Shown here one piece after another: positions 6,148-7,313 of a stretch of DNA of 7,313 nt. Source of the DNA: Puniceicoccaceae bacterium (GTDB lineage Bacteria > Verrucomicrobiota > Verrucomicrobiia > Opitutales > Coraliomargaritaceae); assembly GCA_003566795.1 (NCBI GenBank), contig PXBU01000442.1, positions 1 to 7,313 on the forward strand, in the 5' to 3' direction. The notes under the pieces were generated by a model that made no database searches, was not told the origin of the DNA, and worked only from the letters and a program-made list of their open reading frames with translations. A program made the position numbers and the translations under genes. Each line of letters starts with the position of its first letter. Position 1 is the first letter of the stretch.

Positions 6148-7038
6148 ATGGGAGAAGAAACCAAAGCCGCGTGGTTCGACGGAATCGACGAAGTTGTCGC
6201 AGATGAGGTGCGGTTCAAGGCCAAACTCAACATTGGCACAGATGCCTACGATTCCAACCGCGCAATAAAAAAGGTTAACGCGCTTTGGCACAGCATGAGT
6301 GCAGCCGCTGCTGGCGCCGCAGTTGCGCAGTCTGGTCCAGTAGCCTCTGCTTTTTTTGCACCAACGGGTCTCGCGGCGCTCCTGGGAATCGGCACGGCAA
6401 CTACTCCGATCGGCTGGGTAGTAGCGAGTGCCGCTCTTGCCGGGGCTGGATGGGTCGGCGTCATGCGGTATCTCGATCGGTCGCTTGAAAAGCGCAGCAC
6501 GACCATCCCCGACTTCATTAATACGCCACTGGATGTCCTGGCTCTGGCTCTATTCGACTTGATGGCACCCGTTGCCTTAAAGTTTGCTTTGGCCGATGGC
6601 TCAATCGACCGAACCGAGCGCGAAGCGATCAATACGTACTTTGTCAAGGAATGGGGATTCGATCCCAACTTTGTTTCCGAGGGTTTGGCTTTTACCGAAC
6701 AAAGATTACCGGACCTTTCATTAAAGAATCTGGCCGAGGCACTCGCTGAACTCAAAAGGAGCAACAAGGATTGCAACTACATCGAAATGACCCGGGAATT
6801 CGTTGGCTTCCTGCATGAGATTAGCGAAGCTGACGGACGGATCGATCCTGCCGAGGAGGCCGCAATTGAGGAGGTTCAGGCTATTTTTGACGAGGCTGGA
6901 CAGTCCAGTTTCAGAAAAGCCGCAAAAAAGCTGGGGTCTGACATTTCTGGTGCCGCCGAAGGCAGTCAACGGAACGTGCGCCAGATTGCCAAAAAAATCT
7001 CCTCGCTATCCCCATCCTCCAAGAACGAAAAAGCCTGA
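6148..7038 (+). CDS. TerB-like domain protein with hydrophobic N-terminal half
   Basis: This is a 296-aa protein of unknown function. The N-terminal half has a Gly/Ala-rich hydrophobic zone at about residues 49-105, probably one to two membrane passes or a glycine-zipper hairpin, ending before basic residues (RYLDRSLEKR). The C-terminal half is helical and acidic. Two similar motifs occur there: ALADGSIDRTERE at 147-159 and EADGRIDPAEE at 227-237. The DG-x-ID-x-x-E pattern is typical of TerB-like (tellurite-resistance family) domains, where the acidic residues may bind metal. Residues 255-296 form a basic, Ser-rich tail. The start lies 6 bases after the previous stop with a poor ribosome binding site, so translation is probably coupled. 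TerB-like domains occur in some phage-defence systems (I recall Shango, and possibly Bunzi), but the helicase and ATPase genes of Shango are not adjacent here. A role in envelope stress sensing or defence is inference. Confidence 0.85.
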   Translation: MGEETKAAWFDGIDEVVADEVRFKAKLNIGTDAYDSNRAIKKVNALWHSMSAAAAGAAVAQSGPVASAFFAPTGLAALLGIGTATTPIGWVVASAALAGAGWVGVMRYLDRSLEKRSTTIPDFINTPLDVLALALFDLMAPVALKFALADGSIDRTEREAINTYFVKEWGFDPNFVSEGLAFTEQRLPDLSLKNLAEALAELKRSNKDCNYIEMTREFVGFLHEISEADGRIDPAEEAAIEEVQAIFDEAGQSSFRKAAKKLGSDISGAAEGSQRNVRQIAKKISSLSPSSKNEKA

Positions 7039-7081
7039 CCTTTCGACGTTTCTCTGAGGTGGCTGAGAAATAGCGACAGCA

Positions 7082-7096
7082 CCAAAGACCCTTTGG
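7082..7096 (+). repeat. Perfect 6-bp inverted repeat downstream of the TerB-like gene
   Basis: CCAAAG ACC CTTTGG forms a perfect hairpin with a 3-base loop, 43 bases after the TerB-like stop codon. No T-run follows directly. Its left arm could also pair with TTTTGG at 7120-7125, enclosing the stronger hairpin at 7101-7116. The two probably act together as a transcript-end structure. Confidence 0.5.
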
Positions 7097-7100
7097 ACTT

Positions 7101-7123
7101 CCCACGGTCTCGTGGGCACTTTT
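7101..7123 (+). terminator. Intrinsic terminator of the membrane-TerB operon
   Basis: CCCACG-GTCT-CGTGGG is a perfect 6-bp GC-rich stem with a tetraloop (7101-7116), followed by CAC and TTTT (7120-7123). It lies about 60 bases after the stop of the TerB-like gene and is followed by an IS element, so it marks the end of the two-gene unit. The T-run is short, so termination may be incomplete. Confidence 0.75.
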
Positions 7124-7134
7124 GGCCTATGTAA

Positions 7135-7313
7135 GGGACTGTCCTGAGATTTGTGTAGCTGCCCATTGATACGTACTGTAATTCAGGAGTTGATCAATGG
7201 ACACAGTCGTGGATGAGAAAAAGCTGAAGGAACTGGTTTCCGAGCTGGCCAAGCAGGTCAAGACCGAAAAGGATCTCGGTGAGCTCTCCGACCAGCTGAC
7301 CAAGATGGCTGTC
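7135..7313 (+). mobile_element. IS256-family insertion sequence, left end (cut by the window)
   Basis: The element starts near GGGACTGTCCTGAGATTTGT at 7135-7154, which has the look of an IS256-family terminal inverted repeat. It includes the start of the transposase gene at 7197. The other end is outside the window, so neither the repeat nor the 8-9 base target duplication can be confirmed. The exact left boundary may shift by a few bases. Confidence 0.7.
7197..7313 (+). CDS. IS256-family transposase, N-terminal 39 residues
   Basis: The reading frame runs from the ATG at 7197 to the window edge with no stop. The peptide begins MDTVVDEKKLKELVSELAKQ and continues with VKTEKDLGELSDQLTK. This matches the usual N-terminus of IS256-family (mutator-type) DDE transposases, where the pattern KL-x-x-LV-x-ELAK is followed by a short acidic helix. 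A clear Shine-Dalgarno, CAGGAG at 7184-7189, lies 7 bases before the ATG. The full protein is normally about 400 aa, and its DDE core is beyond the edge. Whether the copy is intact cannot be judged. Confidence 0.85.
   Translation, partial: MDTVVDEKKLKELVSELAKQVKTEKDLGELSDQLTKMAV

Noticed and set aside
6267..6930. Two in-phase A-AAA-AAG heptamers (6267-6273 and 6924-6930) in the TerB-like gene, like the dnaX slippery site
   Set aside because: A -1 shift at either site meets a stop within a few codons and yields only truncation. Lys-Lys codons after an A-ending codon are common, and no stimulatory structure is evident.
7049..7070. TTTCTC/GAGAAA inverted repeat after the TerB-like gene as a terminator
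   Set aside because: The stem is AT-rich with a 10-base loop and no T-run follows. The hairpin at 7101-7116 is a far better terminator.
1..7313. CRISPR array, tRNA or rRNA genes
   Set aside because: No regularly spaced repeats of 20-40 bases, no cloverleaf-like segment with a TTC-arm consensus, and no rRNA-like sequence were seen on either strand.

Overview
The window looks like part of a defence island in a moderately GC-rich proteobacterium. The inference rests on GC-rich codon use, a proteobacterial-style type I methyltransferase, and pieces of IS3-family and IS256-family elements. The genus cannot be read from the sequence.

Left part (1-1080, minus strand): the first 360 codons of a type I restriction-modification methyltransferase, HsdM. 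It runs off the left edge, so hsdS and hsdR, if present, lie outside. Positions 1081-1528 are a divergent spacer of about 450 bases. It holds several short inverted repeats and a textbook Shine-Dalgarno sequence in front of a 25-codon ORF, but no recognisable gene.

Centre (1529-5114, plus strand): two overlapping genes, an AAA+ ATPase (339 aa) and a large cytoplasmic subtilisin-like S8 peptidase (865 aa). All catalytic residues of both are visible. The pair matches the IetAS two-gene system, first described as a plasmid-stability/incompatibility locus and later as an anti-phage system. The likely logic is that the ATPase remodels or delivers a substrate, or gates the protease, and the protease does the damage.

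Boundary (5115-5619): a 505-base stretch without an intact gene. It contains the 3' stub of an IS3-family transposase, with the matching terminal inverted repeat ending at 5427. After it comes about 190 bases with short direct repeats and a small hairpin in front of the next operon.

Right part (5620-7038, plus strand): two tightly spaced genes of lower GC that I cannot assign to a named system. The first encodes a 173-aa protein with a central glycine-rich membrane hairpin and a charged helical tail. The second encodes a 296-aa protein with a glycine/alanine-rich hydrophobic N-terminal half and a TerB-like acidic helical C-terminal half. A good intrinsic terminator follows at 7101-7123. This pair, set between an IS remnant and an IS in a defence neighbourhood, is the best candidate here for an undescribed system. 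The window ends in the first 39 codons of an IS256-family transposase, whose left terminal repeat seems to begin near 7135.
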